A model generated the notes under the pieces. It saw only the letters and a list, made by a program, of their open reading frames with translations, had not been told where the DNA came from and searched no databases. This document shows, piece by piece, positions 21,957-30,478 of a DNA stretch of 64,000 nucleotides; within the stretch, counting starts at the first letter, position 1, and every line of letters starts with the position of its first letter. The stretch spans positions 1 through 64,000 of the forward strand of contig NZ_BAGD01000019.1 of the NCBI RefSeq assembly GCF_000308635.1, read 5' to 3'. Made by a program: the position numbers and the translations under genes. The stretch comes from Nocardia otitidiscaviarum NBRC 14405 (lineage in GTDB: Bacteria > Actinomycetota > Actinomycetes > Mycobacteriales > Mycobacteriaceae).

Positions 21957-24900
21957 ATGGGGGTGGTGCGCCGGATCACCCAGCGCCGGTACCGGATCGA
22001 CCAGCGTCCGCGACCCTTCCGGCGGTCTGCGTGGTTGGCCTCGCCCGCGGCTCGGTGAGCTGGGCGGACTGCGGAGACGCGCAGTTGAGAGGCGGCAGCC
22101 CGACAGCCGTGGTCGGTGTACCGGCGGTTGGACTTGGCCGCCCGGCACTGGAACTCGGTCGCCAGCCAGTGGAACCCAGCAGCCCGACAACGGAACCCAG
22201 CAACGCGACAACGGAACCCAGCGGCCCGACAGCGGAACCCGGCCATTCGGCACTGGAACCCGGCCATGCGGGAGGGGACATCGGCCACGCGGCGCTGGAA
22301 TGCGGTTCTCCTGCCCGGTTCGATTACACGTGGTTCGGGTTGACCGCAGCGGATGCCGCGAGGTTGGCTGCGTGGCAGTTGGCCGGGCTCGAGTTGGCCG
22401 TCGCGGCATTGGACGACTCCGGTCTGGGTTACGCGGCGCGGGGATCGAACGCGGCGGTGGTGTTCGGGGCGGCGGAATGCGGACCGCGCGGCACGGACAA
22501 TCTCGCCAATCGACTGTCGCGGGCACTCGGGTTGCGCGGCCCCAGCCTGATATTGGACAGCGAACCCTCTTCGGCCGCCGCCGCCGTGGATACCGCGGCA
22601 CGGCTGCTGGCCGACCCGGCTGTGCCCTTCGTCATCGCTGGCGGCATGGGTCTACCGCTGGCACTGGATATTTCGCGTACACACGACGAAACCCAACGGA
22701 ATGGCGGCGAATTCACCGTCGTCGTCGTGCAGCGGGTGGCCGACGCCACGCTCGGCGGCATTCGGATGCACGCCGAGATCGCCGGCATCGCCGGATTCTC
22801 CGACGGCGCGGGTGAGGCGCGTATTCCGCTCGATCCGAACAGCGCGCATGCGCACAACGATCGGTTGGCGCGGTCGGACCGCGGCGACGAACCGCCGGTG
22901 TTGATCGCACTGAGTGGCCGTGATGCCCTGGAGGTGCACGAGACGGCGCTGTACTGGGCGGAACAGCTCGGTACACACCGCTCGCTGCGGGAATTCGCCG
23001 CCGCCACCGGGCGATTGCTGCCGGGACCGGTGCGGGCGGCGATCCTCGGGCGGGACACCGATGATGCCGCCGCGCAATTGCGCTCGCTCGCCCACCGGAT
23101 CGCGGCGACCCGGCAGCCGGTCTCGGCGGCGGAACGCGCCCGACAGGCGGAACGAATCGGGCAGGCCGAGCGGGTCCGACAGGCAGCGCGGACCGAGCAG
23201 GCGGCGCACGGTCAGCAGGAGCGCGGCGGACAGGTCGGATATCCCTTGCGGACCGGGCAGCCCGGACCCGGTGAACGGACTGGTTTCCCCGGATCGGCGG
23301 GGCAGCCCCGGCAATCGGCTCCTCCACAACCGGCCGGGCACCATCGGCCTGCTCGGCAGCCCGCACACGTGCCGCACCCCCGTCCCGACGAGTGCATCCA
23401 GGCGTTCAGGCACGCACCGCAGGGCGAGTGCCGGACCGGGCCGGGTTGTCGGACGGAGGCGACCCCGGCGACGGTAATCGAGGTATTCGGGCCGACCACG
23501 GTAGGGGCCGGTGGGGGGTTACTGCTTCTGTGTTCCGGTGCGCGCGAACCGTATCCGGGTATGGGGCGCGGCATGGCGGCCCGGTATCCCGTGTTCGCGC
23601 GGGCGCTCATGACGGCCACCGACGCCGTGGTGGCGGCGGGCGGGCCGCGGGTGTGGACGCCGCGGTTCGGTTTCGGAAACGGCACGGGCGGCGGAGAATT
23701 CGCGCAGGCGGCGACCTTCGTCTATCAGGTGGCCATGGCGGAACTGCTGGCCCGGTGGGGAGTTCGGCCCGATGCGGTGGTCGGCTACGGCACGGGCGAG
23801 ATGGCGGCGGCCGCCGTCGGCGGAGCGCTGTCGCTCGCGGACGCGGCGCGTGTGGTGGTGGCGCACAGTCGGATGGCCGCGCGGGCCGACTATGCCGCCA
23901 CGGCCGTCCTGGAGGCCACCGCCGTCGAGGCCATGCGGCTGGTGGAACCCATGCGGGCCGCCGTCGCGGTGGCGGCCATCGACAGTCCCCGGTCGGTCAC
24001 CGTATCCGGGGAGGCGCGCTATATCGACGCACTGGTGCGCCGCGCCCACCGCCGCACCATATCCGCGCAGCGCCTGACCGACCACAACGGCGTCTGGCAT
24101 CCGGCGGTGCCGAGCCCGCGCAGCCGGGAACTGGCCCCGCAGCTGGTCGACGAACTCGCCGGAATAACGCCCCGGGTGCCCACCGTCGCGCTCTATTCGA
24201 CCACCCGCGCCGGTGCCGCGCTGTCCGCCGAGATGGACGCCGACTACTGGGGCGAGCACGCCCGCGGCCCCGTCAACCTCACCGCCGCCCTGGAACAGGC
24301 CGCGGCCGCGGGCATGTCGACGATCCTCGAGATCGCACCGCACCCCACGCTGACCCCCACCGTCCGCGAACACGCCGCTTTCCGCGACTCCACCCACCCG
24401 GTCGCCGCCCGCGCCGACGAACCCGCCGCCTTCCTGCGCGCCCTCGCCCACCTGCACCTGGAAGGCCGCCCCCTCGACTGGACCGCCCTCGGCCCCTTCA
24501 CCGCCCCACCCCCACCCCGCCACTGGCGACACCCCCACCCCACGCCACATCCGCCCACCACCCACGACACCGGTCCGCACGCCGTCTCCACCACATCGGA
24601 CGACCGGCGAGGCTCATGCACTGCCGCACCACGGACCCCGGCCACCACTCCGGATGGCGAGCCATTCGCCGATACGCGAACCCAGCCGACCACAACGCCG
24701 GGCAACCGGCTGCGTCCGAACCCCTCCGCGCCAGGTGACGAGCGACGGGTCGTCGGTAGCGGGGCGGGTGCGGCAGGGGAAGGCTCTTCGTATCACCCGG
24801 TCCGGTGGGGGGACTGCGACAGGCCCGGTGTGGTGGATGGTCCGGTGTGCGATGCCGAGGTGCGGTCGGAGAGTACGTATGTGGTGACCGGGGGGCTCGG

Positions 24901-25315
24901 GGCGGCGGGGGTGCGGGCGGTGTGCTGGCTGTTGGCGGCGGGGGCGAGCGATGTGGTGCTGTTGACGCGGGAGCCGCGCGCGCTGCCGCCGCCGTTGGAC
25001 GGGTGGGAGGATCGAATCGTGCTGGTGCGCTGCGATATCGCGGACCGCGACGACCTCGCGCAGGTACTGCACGATCTGCGGGAGTGTGGGCCGCCGATTC
25101 GCGGGGTGGTGCACACCGGGGCGGGGCGGACCGGGGCGGCCGCGAATGTGCTGGAGCTGACGGCCGCCGATGCTCCCGACTTCACGGTGCTGGTGGCCGT
25201 GGCGGACGGGGCGCGGGGGGAATTGGATCGGCTGGCCGCCGCCCACGGGTATCGGCGGGTGGTTCGGGTCGATTGGGAGGATGCCGACCACCGCGTGTCG
25301 GACGACCACGCGTAG
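21953..25315 (+). CDS. PKS-derived protein with remnant KS, AT and KR domains, all lacking catalytic residues
   Basis: A 1120-aa protein. Residues 24-300: N-terminal half of a ketosynthase (PAVCVVGLARG; ARFDYTWFGLTAADAARL; RALGLRGPSL). The active-site Cys is replaced by Pro205 (DSEPSSA), and the C-terminal half with both catalytic His is absent. About 520-830: an acyltransferase in which GHSxGE has become G-Y-G-T-G-E (Gly613 for the Ser nucleophile). About 975-1120: a ketoreductase start (TYVVTGGLGAAG, GVVHTGAG) whose Ser/Tyr/Asn region is deleted, ending VRVDWED. A 6 x 7-residue repeat interrupts the KS part, and long Pro/Arg-rich linkers join the domains. The frame is intact over 3.3 kb. 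It is coupled to the repeat gene upstream. A non-enzymatic or scaffold role is inference. Confidence 0.85.
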   Translation: MNGGGAPDHPAPVPDRPASATLPAVCVVGLARGSVSWADCGDAQLRGGSPTAVVGVPAVGLGRPALELGRQPVEPSSPTTEPSNATTEPSGPTAEPGHSALEPGHAGGDIGHAALECGSPARFDYTWFGLTAADAARLAAWQLAGLELAVAALDDSGLGYAARGSNAAVVFGAAECGPRGTDNLANRLSRALGLRGPSLILDSEPSSAAAAVDTAARLLADPAVPFVIAGGMGLPLALDISRTHDETQRNGGEFTVVVVQRVADATLGGIRMHAEIAGIAGFSDGAGEARIPLDPNSAHAHNDRLARSDRGDEPPVLIALSGRDALEVHETALYWAEQLGTHRSLREFAAATGRLLPGPVRAAILGRDTDDAAAQLRSLAHRIAATRQPVSAAERARQAERIGQAERVRQAARTEQAAHGQQERGGQVGYPLRTGQPGPGERTGFPGSAGQPRQSAPPQPAGHHRPARQPAHVPHPRPDECIQAFRHAPQGECRTGPGCRTEATPATVIEVFGPTTVGAGGGLLLLCSGAREPYPGMGRGMAARYPVFARALMTATDAVVAAGGPRVWTPRFGFGNGTGGGEFAQAATFVYQVAMAELLARWGVRPDAVVGYGTGEMAAAAVGGALSLADAARVVVAHSRMAARADYAATAVLEATAVEAMRLVEPMRAAVAVAAIDSPRSVTVSGEARYIDALVRRAHRRTISAQRLTDHNGVWHPAVPSPRSRELAPQLVDELAGITPRVPTVALYSTTRAGAALSAEMDADYWGEHARGPVNLTAALEQAAAAGMSTILEIAPHPTLTPTVREHAAFRDSTHPVAARADEPAAFLRALAHLHLEGRPLDWTALGPFTAPPPPRHWRHPHPTPHPPTTHDTGPHAVSTTSDDRRGSCTAAPRTPATTPDGEPFADTRTQPTTTPGNRLRPNPSAPGDERRVVGSGAGAAGEGSSYHPVRWGDCDRPGVVDGPVCDAEVRSESTYVVTGGLGAAGVRAVCWLLAAGASDVVLLTREPRALPPPLDGWEDRIVLVRCDIADRDDLAQVLHDLRECGPPIRGVVHTGAGRTGAAANVLELTAADAPDFTVLVAVADGARGELDRLAAAHGYRRVVRVDWEDADHRVSDDHA
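22139..22264 (+). repeat. Six in-frame 21-bp repeats (heptapeptides)
   Basis: Encodes residues 63-104 of the PKS-like protein as six 7-mers: RPALELG, RQPVEPS, SPTTEPS, NATTEPS, GPTAEPG, HSALEPG. It is inserted where a normal ketosynthase has conserved sequence between its first strand and the RFDxxFFG motif. Confidence 0.92.
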
Positions 25316-25337
25316 GGCACGCGGGGATGATGACCGC

Positions 25338-25727
25338 ATGGCGCAGCCCGTGGTCGAGGTGAAGTGGAAGAAGGAGCCGGAGGAGCACGACTATCCGGCG
25401 GCAGCCGATTTCCTGGAACTGCTGGCCGAACCGGACGTGATCGAGACGGTGGTGCGGGAGCTGCGGGCCGCACCGGTCGTACACAAGAAGGCCAAGGACA
25501 TTCTGCGGGCGGCCCGGCTCGACCTCGCGCCCGCCATGAATCCGTACGTGCGGCGGGACCTGGAGAAGATCGTGACCGGAAAGGCGCTCTCGCCGATCCT
25601 GCTGGTGCGCGGCGACTTCCGCACCGGCGTGCCGCTCCAGATCGCCGACGGCTACCACCGGGTGTGCGCCGTGCACTACGCGGACGAGAACATCGCCATC
25701 CCGCTGAAGATCGCCGCCCTGCCTTGA
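25338..25727 (+). CDS. Small ParB-like-fold protein of unknown function
   Basis: A 129-aa protein. The C-terminal part (SPILLVRGDF, then LQIADGYHRVCAVHY) resembles the ParB/Srx-like pattern with a G-x-H-R core. It lacks an obvious HTH, so it is not a partition protein. The ATG start lies 22 bases past the PKS-like gene stop, so it may share that transcript. No clear ribosome site is seen. Function unknown. Confidence 0.75.
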   Translation: MAQPVVEVKWKKEPEEHDYPAAADFLELLAEPDVIETVVRELRAAPVVHKKAKDILRAARLDLAPAMNPYVRRDLEKIVTGKALSPILLVRGDFRTGVPLQIADGYHRVCAVHYADENIAIPLKIAALP

Positions 25728-25760
25728 AACACCGGCATGCTCGTCCGTGCGGCGGCTGAC

Positions 25761-25780
25761 CGTCGGCCAGCGGGCCGACG
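25761..25780. terminator. Possible weak bidirectional hairpin
   Basis: Arms CGTCGGC and GCCGACG around 6 bases, between the convergent ParB-like and S4 genes. Short and without a U tract. Confidence 0.35.
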
Positions 25781-25812
25781 TGACCCACCGGTCCACGGGC
25801 ACGGGCGTCGGC

Positions 25813-26220
25813 TCAGTCGCGCTCCGACGTTCCGGGCAGGCGGAGCAGTCGATCGGTCTCGCGGCGCTCGCGCTTGGTGGGACGACCGGAGCCACGGTCA
25901 CGGCGCGGCATGAGGGCGGCGAGCTGCGGGTCGGGCGGGGGTGGACTGCGGTCGATCATGCACTGGGCGGCGATCGGTGCGCCGACGCGTTTGGTGATGA
26001 CGCGCTCGACGATCACGATGCGCTCCAGACCGCCCACCCGGACACGGATCTCGTCACCGGGCTTGATCTGGTGGGCGGGCTTCACCGCCGTGCCGTTGAC
26101 GCGCACATGTCCGCCGCGGCAGGCCGTCGCCGCCGCCGAGCGGGTCTTGAAAAGGCGAACGGCCCAGATCCACGAATCGACGCGGGCCTGAGCCGGTGCA
26201 CTGGTTCGGTCGGACGCCAC
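25813..26220 (-). CDS. S4-domain RNA-binding protein (HslR/Hsp15-like)
   Basis: A 135-aa protein with an N-terminal S4 fold (VDSWIWAVRLFKTRSAAATACRGGHVRVNG) and a basic C-terminal tail (GRPTKRERRETDR). Hsp15 proteins rescue stalled 50S subunits carrying nascent chains; actinobacterial members are little studied. The GTG start has AGGA immediately upstream and lies 3 bases after the NlpC/P60 stop, so it may be expressed with that riboswitch-controlled gene. Confidence 0.88.
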   Translation of the reverse strand: MASDRTSAPAQARVDSWIWAVRLFKTRSAAATACRGGHVRVNGTAVKPAHQIKPGDEIRVRVGGLERIVIVERVITKRVGAPIAAQCMIDRSPPPPDPQLAALMPRRDRGSGRPTKRERRETDRLLRLPGTSERD

Positions 26221-26223
26221 GTC

Positions 26224-26892
26224 CTAGACGATACGGCGTGCGGTGACGACCTGATCCTCGCTCAGCTGGGTGTAGGAGACCGGGGTGCCGGACTGAACCG
26301 CGTTCAGCAGCTTGCCGTCACCGGCGTAGATGCCGACGTGGCCGCCGCCGTTGGTGATGACGATATCGCCGGGAGCCAGGTTCTCGAAGGCGATCGGAGC
26401 GCCGACGTGGGACTGCTCGAAGCTGGTGCGGGGCAGGTCGATTCCGGCCTGCTTGTACGCCCACTGCACCAGACCGGAGCAGTCGAAGCTGTACGGGCCG
26501 GACGCGCCCCAGGAGTACTGGGCGCCGACCTTGGTCCTGGCGGCCTCCAGGGCGATATTGCCGGGGCCCTGCTGCTGACCGAAGCCGGGGAGGTCGAATT
26601 GCGGCGGGGCGATGCCGGGCAGCTGCGCGCCGCCACCGACACCCAGGCCACCACCGAAGTGGTTGGTCTCCGGGTTGAGCACCCCGGAGGTGAATGCCTG
26701 AACCTGTGTATTGACCGCCGAGGCATCCTGTTCCGACAGCGGAGTGTCGAAGGTACCGATTCCGGGGATCTCGATCGGAGCCGCGTTGGCGTTGATCGCC
26801 GGGAACGCACCCGTGGCGAACGCGCCCATGACTAGAGCGCCTTTCACGGAATTCGGCAACCGAGATTCCCGTTGCAAGCTGTGCTTACCCAC
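26224..26892 (-). CDS. Secreted NlpC/P60 peptidoglycan hydrolase
   Basis: A 222-aa protein. The N-terminus has a signal peptide (KGALVMGAFATGAFPAINANA, cleavage before APIE). The C-terminal NlpC/P60 domain has the catalytic Cys in YSFDCSGLVQWAY and the His in NGGGHVGIYAGDG. It would cleave stem-peptide bonds in the cell wall. The GTG start (VGKHSLQ) is chosen because upstream sequence is a riboswitch, although the frame stays open through it. Synthesis should respond to c-di-AMP, as for other actinobacterial wall hydrolases. Confidence 0.9.
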   Translation of the reverse strand: MGKHSLQRESRLPNSVKGALVMGAFATGAFPAINANAAPIEIPGIGTFDTPLSEQDASAVNTQVQAFTSGVLNPETNHFGGGLGVGGGAQLPGIAPPQFDLPGFGQQQGPGNIALEAARTKVGAQYSWGASGPYSFDCSGLVQWAYKQAGIDLPRTSFEQSHVGAPIAFENLAPGDIVITNGGGHVGIYAGDGKLLNAVQSGTPVSYTQLSEDQVVTARRIV

Positions 26893-26913
26893 CGAGCTAC
26901 ATCTCCGATCTTC

Positions 26914-27067
26914 CTTGCTCTGACCGCCGACCGAGTTAGCTGACGGGTTCGGGCCGGGAAGATCGGCCCTACCTCGGCGGCCTTGTGGCCGATGAGGATT
27001 CACCCCACGAACTCTGGGTCCCCGGTTCGGTGTCGGCACCTTCTCCCGACTTCCGATTAGGCGGTAA
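26914..27067 (-). ncRNA. c-di-AMP riboswitch (ydaO-yuaA class)
   Basis: On the minus strand the leader carries the class hallmarks in order: ACCGGGGACCCA, GGGGTGAATCC, GTAGGG, CTTCCCGGCCCGAACCC and GTCAGCTAACTCGGTCGGC. It ends about 22 nt before the NlpC/P60 GTG. In actinobacteria this class is an off-switch controlling resuscitation factors and NlpC/P60 hydrolases. The outer boundaries are approximate. 27068-27284 further upstream would hold the promoter; no gene is seen there. Confidence 0.93.
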
Positions 27068-27284
27068 CGTCGCGGGCCGCCTCTCCGATGAAGCGACAGA
27101 CTCCGCTAAGTCACGAGAAGATTACGGCTCGGGGCCGATGTTGTCCACCCCACACGCGGGTGTGTTGCGGCGTGGCGCAAAAGCGCCCGCTGAGCGGACG
27201 ATTCAACGCACACACGCCGAGTCACAACCGGGTCACGGGAGGCGTTACCCCCGTTACCGAAACGGAAACCGGACGGCGAGCGCC

Positions 27285-27542
27285 TCACTCGCCCGGAGTC
27301 ACCGTGCGCTCCAGGTGCTCGATCCGCCGCCGGGCGTCGGCCAACTCCACCTCGAGCTTTCCCAGCGCCATGACCAGCGGACCCACCGCGAGGTCGGCGA
27401 CCAGTTGCGGATCGTCGTATCCGCGCTCGATGGCCACCAGGATGTTGTTGCGGATACGGGCCGCCACGGGCGCCTCTTCGGGCACGTTCCACGATTCGAC
27501 CACCTCCGCGACGGTGGGAACAGGTGCAGCTTCCTCCGACAT
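27285..27542 (-). CDS. Small acidic protein of unknown function
   Basis: An 85-aa cytosolic protein. The second half forms a likely coiled coil (LGKLEVELADARRRIEHLERTV). ATG 27542 (MSEEAAP) is chosen because GGGAGGGACC is directly upstream; the frame is open 13 codons further. No family recognised. Confidence 0.75.
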   Translation of the reverse strand: MSEEAAPVPTVAEVVESWNVPEEAPVAARIRNNILVAIERGYDDPQLVADLAVGPLVMALGKLEVELADARRRIEHLERTVTPGE

Positions 27543-27693
27543 GGTCCCTCCCTGCGCTGGGCTACTTCGCGAATCAGACATAAGCGTAGAGACGTGCGGT
27601 ACCCGGGCGGCCGATATGCCAATCGATAGCCGTCTCTAGGGGACTCCGTAGATACCCCGATACTCCGCCGATTTCACGCTACGGTTGGGCGGC

Positions 27694-28878
27694 ATGGATC
27701 CCGTGCGCAACCCGTACGCCCCCGGAGCGGGCCAGCGTCCGCCCGAACTCGCGGGCCGTGGCCGTCAGCTCGACGCCTTCGATGTCGTGCTGGAGCGGGT
27801 GGCACGCGGCCGCCCCGAACGCAGCGTCATGCTCACCGGGCTGCGCGGCGTCGGCAAGACGGTGCTGTTGAATCAGCTGCGCTCGGCGGCACGGGCGCGC
27901 GGCTGGGGTACCGGCAAGCTGGAGGCGCGGCCCGATCAGGGGTTGCGGCGACCGCTGTCGTCGGCACTGCACATGGCGGTGCGCTCGATCGCGGCCACGC
28001 ATCGCAATCCCGAGCAGATGGACGACTTCCTCGGCATTCTCAAGGCTTTCGCCCTGCGTGCCACCGCCGACAAGGGCATGCGGGAGCGCTGGAATCCGGG
28101 TATCGACGTCCCCGCCGTCACCGGCCGCGCCGATTCCGGCGATATCGAGATCGACCTGGTGGAACTACTGCTGGAGGCGGCGCAGCTGGTGCGCGACCGC
28201 GGGGTCGGCATCGCCGTGTTCATCGACGAGATGCAGGATCTCGGCCCGGCCGACGTCTCCGCCATCTGCGGTGCGTGCCACGAATTGAGCCAGGACGCCG
28301 CGCCTTTGATCGTGGTCGGCGCGGGCTTGCCGCACCTGCCCGCCGTGCTCTCGGCCTCCAAGTCGTACTCCGAGCGCTTGTTCTCCTATCACCGCATCGA
28401 CCGCCTCGACCGCGACTCCGCCGATCAGGCGCTGATCGCGCCGGCCGAGCGGGAGAACGTGAAGTACACCGAACAGGCCCTCGACACGCTCTACCGGAAG
28501 GCCGACGGCTACCCGTATTTCGTGCAGGCGTACGGGAAGGCGACCTGGGACGTGGCCGCCCAGAGCCCCATCACCGCCGAGGATGTCGAGGTGGCCGCAC
28601 CGCACGCCGAGGAGGAGTTGGCGGTGGGATTCTTCGGTTCCCGGTACGAGCGCGCCACCCCGGCCGAGCGGGAGTACATGCGCGCCATGGCCGATCTCGC
28701 CGGTGACGAGGGCCCGGTGCCGACCGCCGCGGTGGCCAAACATCTGGAACGCAAACCCGCGTCGCTGTCACCGGCCCGCGACGGTTTGATCAAGAAAGGT
28801 CTCATCTATTCGGCGGAGCGCGGTTCCATCGGATTCACGGTTCCGCATTTCGGCCGATATCTGCGCGGCGTGCCGTAG
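27694..28878 (+). CDS. AAA/STAND-like ATPase (Orc1/Cdc6-type fold)
   Basis: A 394-aa ATPase. Walker A GLRGVGKTVLL, Walker B IAVFIDEMQDL, then a sensor region and a C-terminal winged-helix-like part (VAKHLERKPASLSPARDGLIKKGLIY). Single-gene ATPases of this type are widespread in actinobacteria with unknown role. Leaderless start: TACGGT lies 8 nt upstream of the ATG. Confidence 0.88.
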   Translation: MDPVRNPYAPGAGQRPPELAGRGRQLDAFDVVLERVARGRPERSVMLTGLRGVGKTVLLNQLRSAARARGWGTGKLEARPDQGLRRPLSSALHMAVRSIAATHRNPEQMDDFLGILKAFALRATADKGMRERWNPGIDVPAVTGRADSGDIEIDLVELLLEAAQLVRDRGVGIAVFIDEMQDLGPADVSAICGACHELSQDAAPLIVVGAGLPHLPAVLSASKSYSERLFSYHRIDRLDRDSADQALIAPAERENVKYTEQALDTLYRKADGYPYFVQAYGKATWDVAAQSPITAEDVEVAAPHAEEELAVGFFGSRYERATPAEREYMRAMADLAGDEGPVPTAAVAKHLERKPASLSPARDGLIKKGLIYSAERGSIGFTVPHFGRYLRGVP

Positions 28879-28887
28879 GACCGGAGG

Positions 28888-29787
28888 CTATGCCGGAAGT
28901 TTGCCCGTATTCCCGTGATTCGGCAGCAGCGCGAGGAAATTGTGGATCAGCGCGCGGTCGTCATCGCGGCGATGGGCGACGTAGACGGTGGTCTCCGCAT
29001 CGGTTTCGGCGAGCGGGAGGATTCGGACGGAGGCGGGCGCGGTGAAGGTCGCGCTGCGCGGCGCGATGGTGACCCCCAGCCCTTCGGCCACCAGATACAT
29101 GATGGTCGTCCAGGTATTGCCCTCCTGGACCACCTGCGGCTGCCGTCCCGAGCGCAGCAGCGGCGCGAGATTCTTCTCGTGCGCCAGCCGTCCCGCGGCC
29201 CTGGGGAAGAAGACCAGTGGATGGTCGGCGAGTTCGGCGCCGGTGATGGCCGCACGCCCGGCGTCGGGATGGTCGGCGGGCAGCACCGCGACATAGGGCT
29301 CGGTGATCAGCGGCGCGGTCCGGACATTCGGCAGTTCGTCGGGATCGCGCACGATGACCGTATCGAGCGCGCCGTGGCCGAGCTGCTCCATCATGCGCGA
29401 GGTGTAACCCTCCACCAGATCCACCCGGACCAGCGGGTACAGCTCGCGAAAGCGACGCACTCCGCGCAACGGCTCCAGCGGCAGCACCGAGGGAACGAAA
29501 CCGAGGTACAGCCGCCCCTGGCTGCCGCGCCCCACCCGGCTCACCTCGTCCAGGTCCCGGGCGGCGTGCCCGAGAATGGCGGCGGCCCGCTCGCGCAGCA
29601 CCGCACCGGCGTCGGTGAGCGCGACGCTGCGCGAGGTGCGGTCGAACAGCTTGGTGCCGAGCAGGGTTTCGAGCCGCCGAATCTGCTGGGTCAGCGCGGG
29701 CTGGGCGATGTGCAGCCGGGCGGCGGCCCGTCCGAAGTGCAGTTCGTCGGCGACCGCCAGGAAATACCGCAGGTGCCGCAGCTCCAC
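28888..29787 (-). CDS. LysR family transcriptional regulator
   Basis: A 299-aa regulator starting with the canonical (V)ELRHLRYFLAVADELHFGRAAARLHIAQPALTQ helix-turn-helix and followed by a substrate-binding domain. GTG 29787 is preferred over ATG 29799: it gives the usual LysR N-terminus, and TATGAT lies 7 nt upstream (leaderless). It is divergent from the acetyltransferase gene, which it probably regulates. Confidence 0.92.
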   Translation of the reverse strand: MELRHLRYFLAVADELHFGRAAARLHIAQPALTQQIRRLETLLGTKLFDRTSRSVALTDAGAVLRERAAAILGHAARDLDEVSRVGRGSQGRLYLGFVPSVLPLEPLRGVRRFRELYPLVRVDLVEGYTSRMMEQLGHGALDTVIVRDPDELPNVRTAPLITEPYVAVLPADHPDAGRAAITGAELADHPLVFFPRAAGRLAHEKNLAPLLRSGRQPQVVQEGNTWTTIMYLVAEGLGVTIAPRSATFTAPASVRILPLAETDAETTVYVAHRRDDDRALIHNFLALLPNHGNTGKLPA

Positions 29788-29868
29788 ACCGTCAATCATA
29801 AGACGAGCGTATCAATCGCAGCTATCAAGTATTGGACCTTATTGTTCCAGGCCGGGCATGCTGATCAG

Positions 29869-30357
29869 GTGCAGCAACCGACTATCGAAACCATGAGCAC
29901 GCCCGCCCACGCTCGGGCGTTCAAGGAACTCAACGAGGAGTGGATTCACGCCTACTTCACCCTCGAACCCGCCGATTCGGCCCTGCTCGACAATCCGGAA
30001 CGAGAGATCGTCGCCAAGGGCGGCCGGGTGCTGATCGCCCGCGTCGGTGACGAGATCGTGGGCTGCGGTGCGGTGGTGCCGGAGGGCCACGGGGTCTACG
30101 AGATCTCGAAAATGGCGGTGTCGCCGCGGTATCGGGGGCAGGGAATCGGACGGGTCGTCCTCGCGGCGGCCATGGACGCGGCCCGCGAACTCGGTGCGAC
30201 CACCCTGGTTCTGGCGAGCAATCGGAAGCTCGTCAATGCGGTGCACCTGTACGAGTCGATGGGGTTCGTGCACGTGCCACCGGAGGAGCTGCCGCCGAGC
30301 CCTTACGACCGCGCCGATGTGTTCATGAAGTACGACCTGAATGTGTTAGCCGAGTAA
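29869..30357 (+). CDS. GNAT family N-acetyltransferase
   Basis: A 162-aa acetyltransferase. Acetyl-CoA-binding motif A is KMAVSPRYRGQGIGRVVL, and motif B is NAVHLYESMGFVHV. GTG 29869 is preferred because it keeps the first beta strand (PTIETMSTP) before RAFKELNEEWI; ATG 29893 would cut it. The intergenic space to the divergent LysR gene is AT-rich (29788-29868). Substrate unknown. Confidence 0.87.
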   Translation: MQQPTIETMSTPAHARAFKELNEEWIHAYFTLEPADSALLDNPEREIVAKGGRVLIARVGDEIVGCGAVVPEGHGVYEISKMAVSPRYRGQGIGRVVLAAAMDAARELGATTLVLASNRKLVNAVHLYESMGFVHVPPEELPPSPYDRADVFMKYDLNVLAE

Positions 30358-30478
30358 TTGCCCGTCCATTCAAGATCATTGAACCGCAGCATATTTCAGA
30401 CTGACAACGGATCTACCGGCGGGTAACAAACACTCCTACACTCGAATGTGATTCCGATCACGTCCGAGGGAGGACATC

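Noticed and set aside
21434..22288. 284-codon minus-strand frame rich in short Cys/Ser/Ala repeats
   Set aside because: It is the antisense reading of the 15-bp and 21-bp arrays, overlaps two better-supported plus-strand genes and has no ribosome site.
21953..25315. Functional polyketide synthase gene cluster
   Set aside because: No active KS, AT or KR, no ACP, no thioesterase and no tailoring genes around it.
26893..27039. N-terminal extension of the NlpC/P60 gene
   Set aside because: The open frame crosses a clear riboswitch and would bury the signal peptide.
29788..29799. ATG start for the second LysR gene
   Set aside because: A GTG four codons later gives the canonical LysR N-terminus and fits a leaderless promoter.
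28915..30357. 480-codon version of the GNAT gene
   Set aside because: It is antisense to the LysR gene for most of its length; GNAT proteins are about 160 residues.
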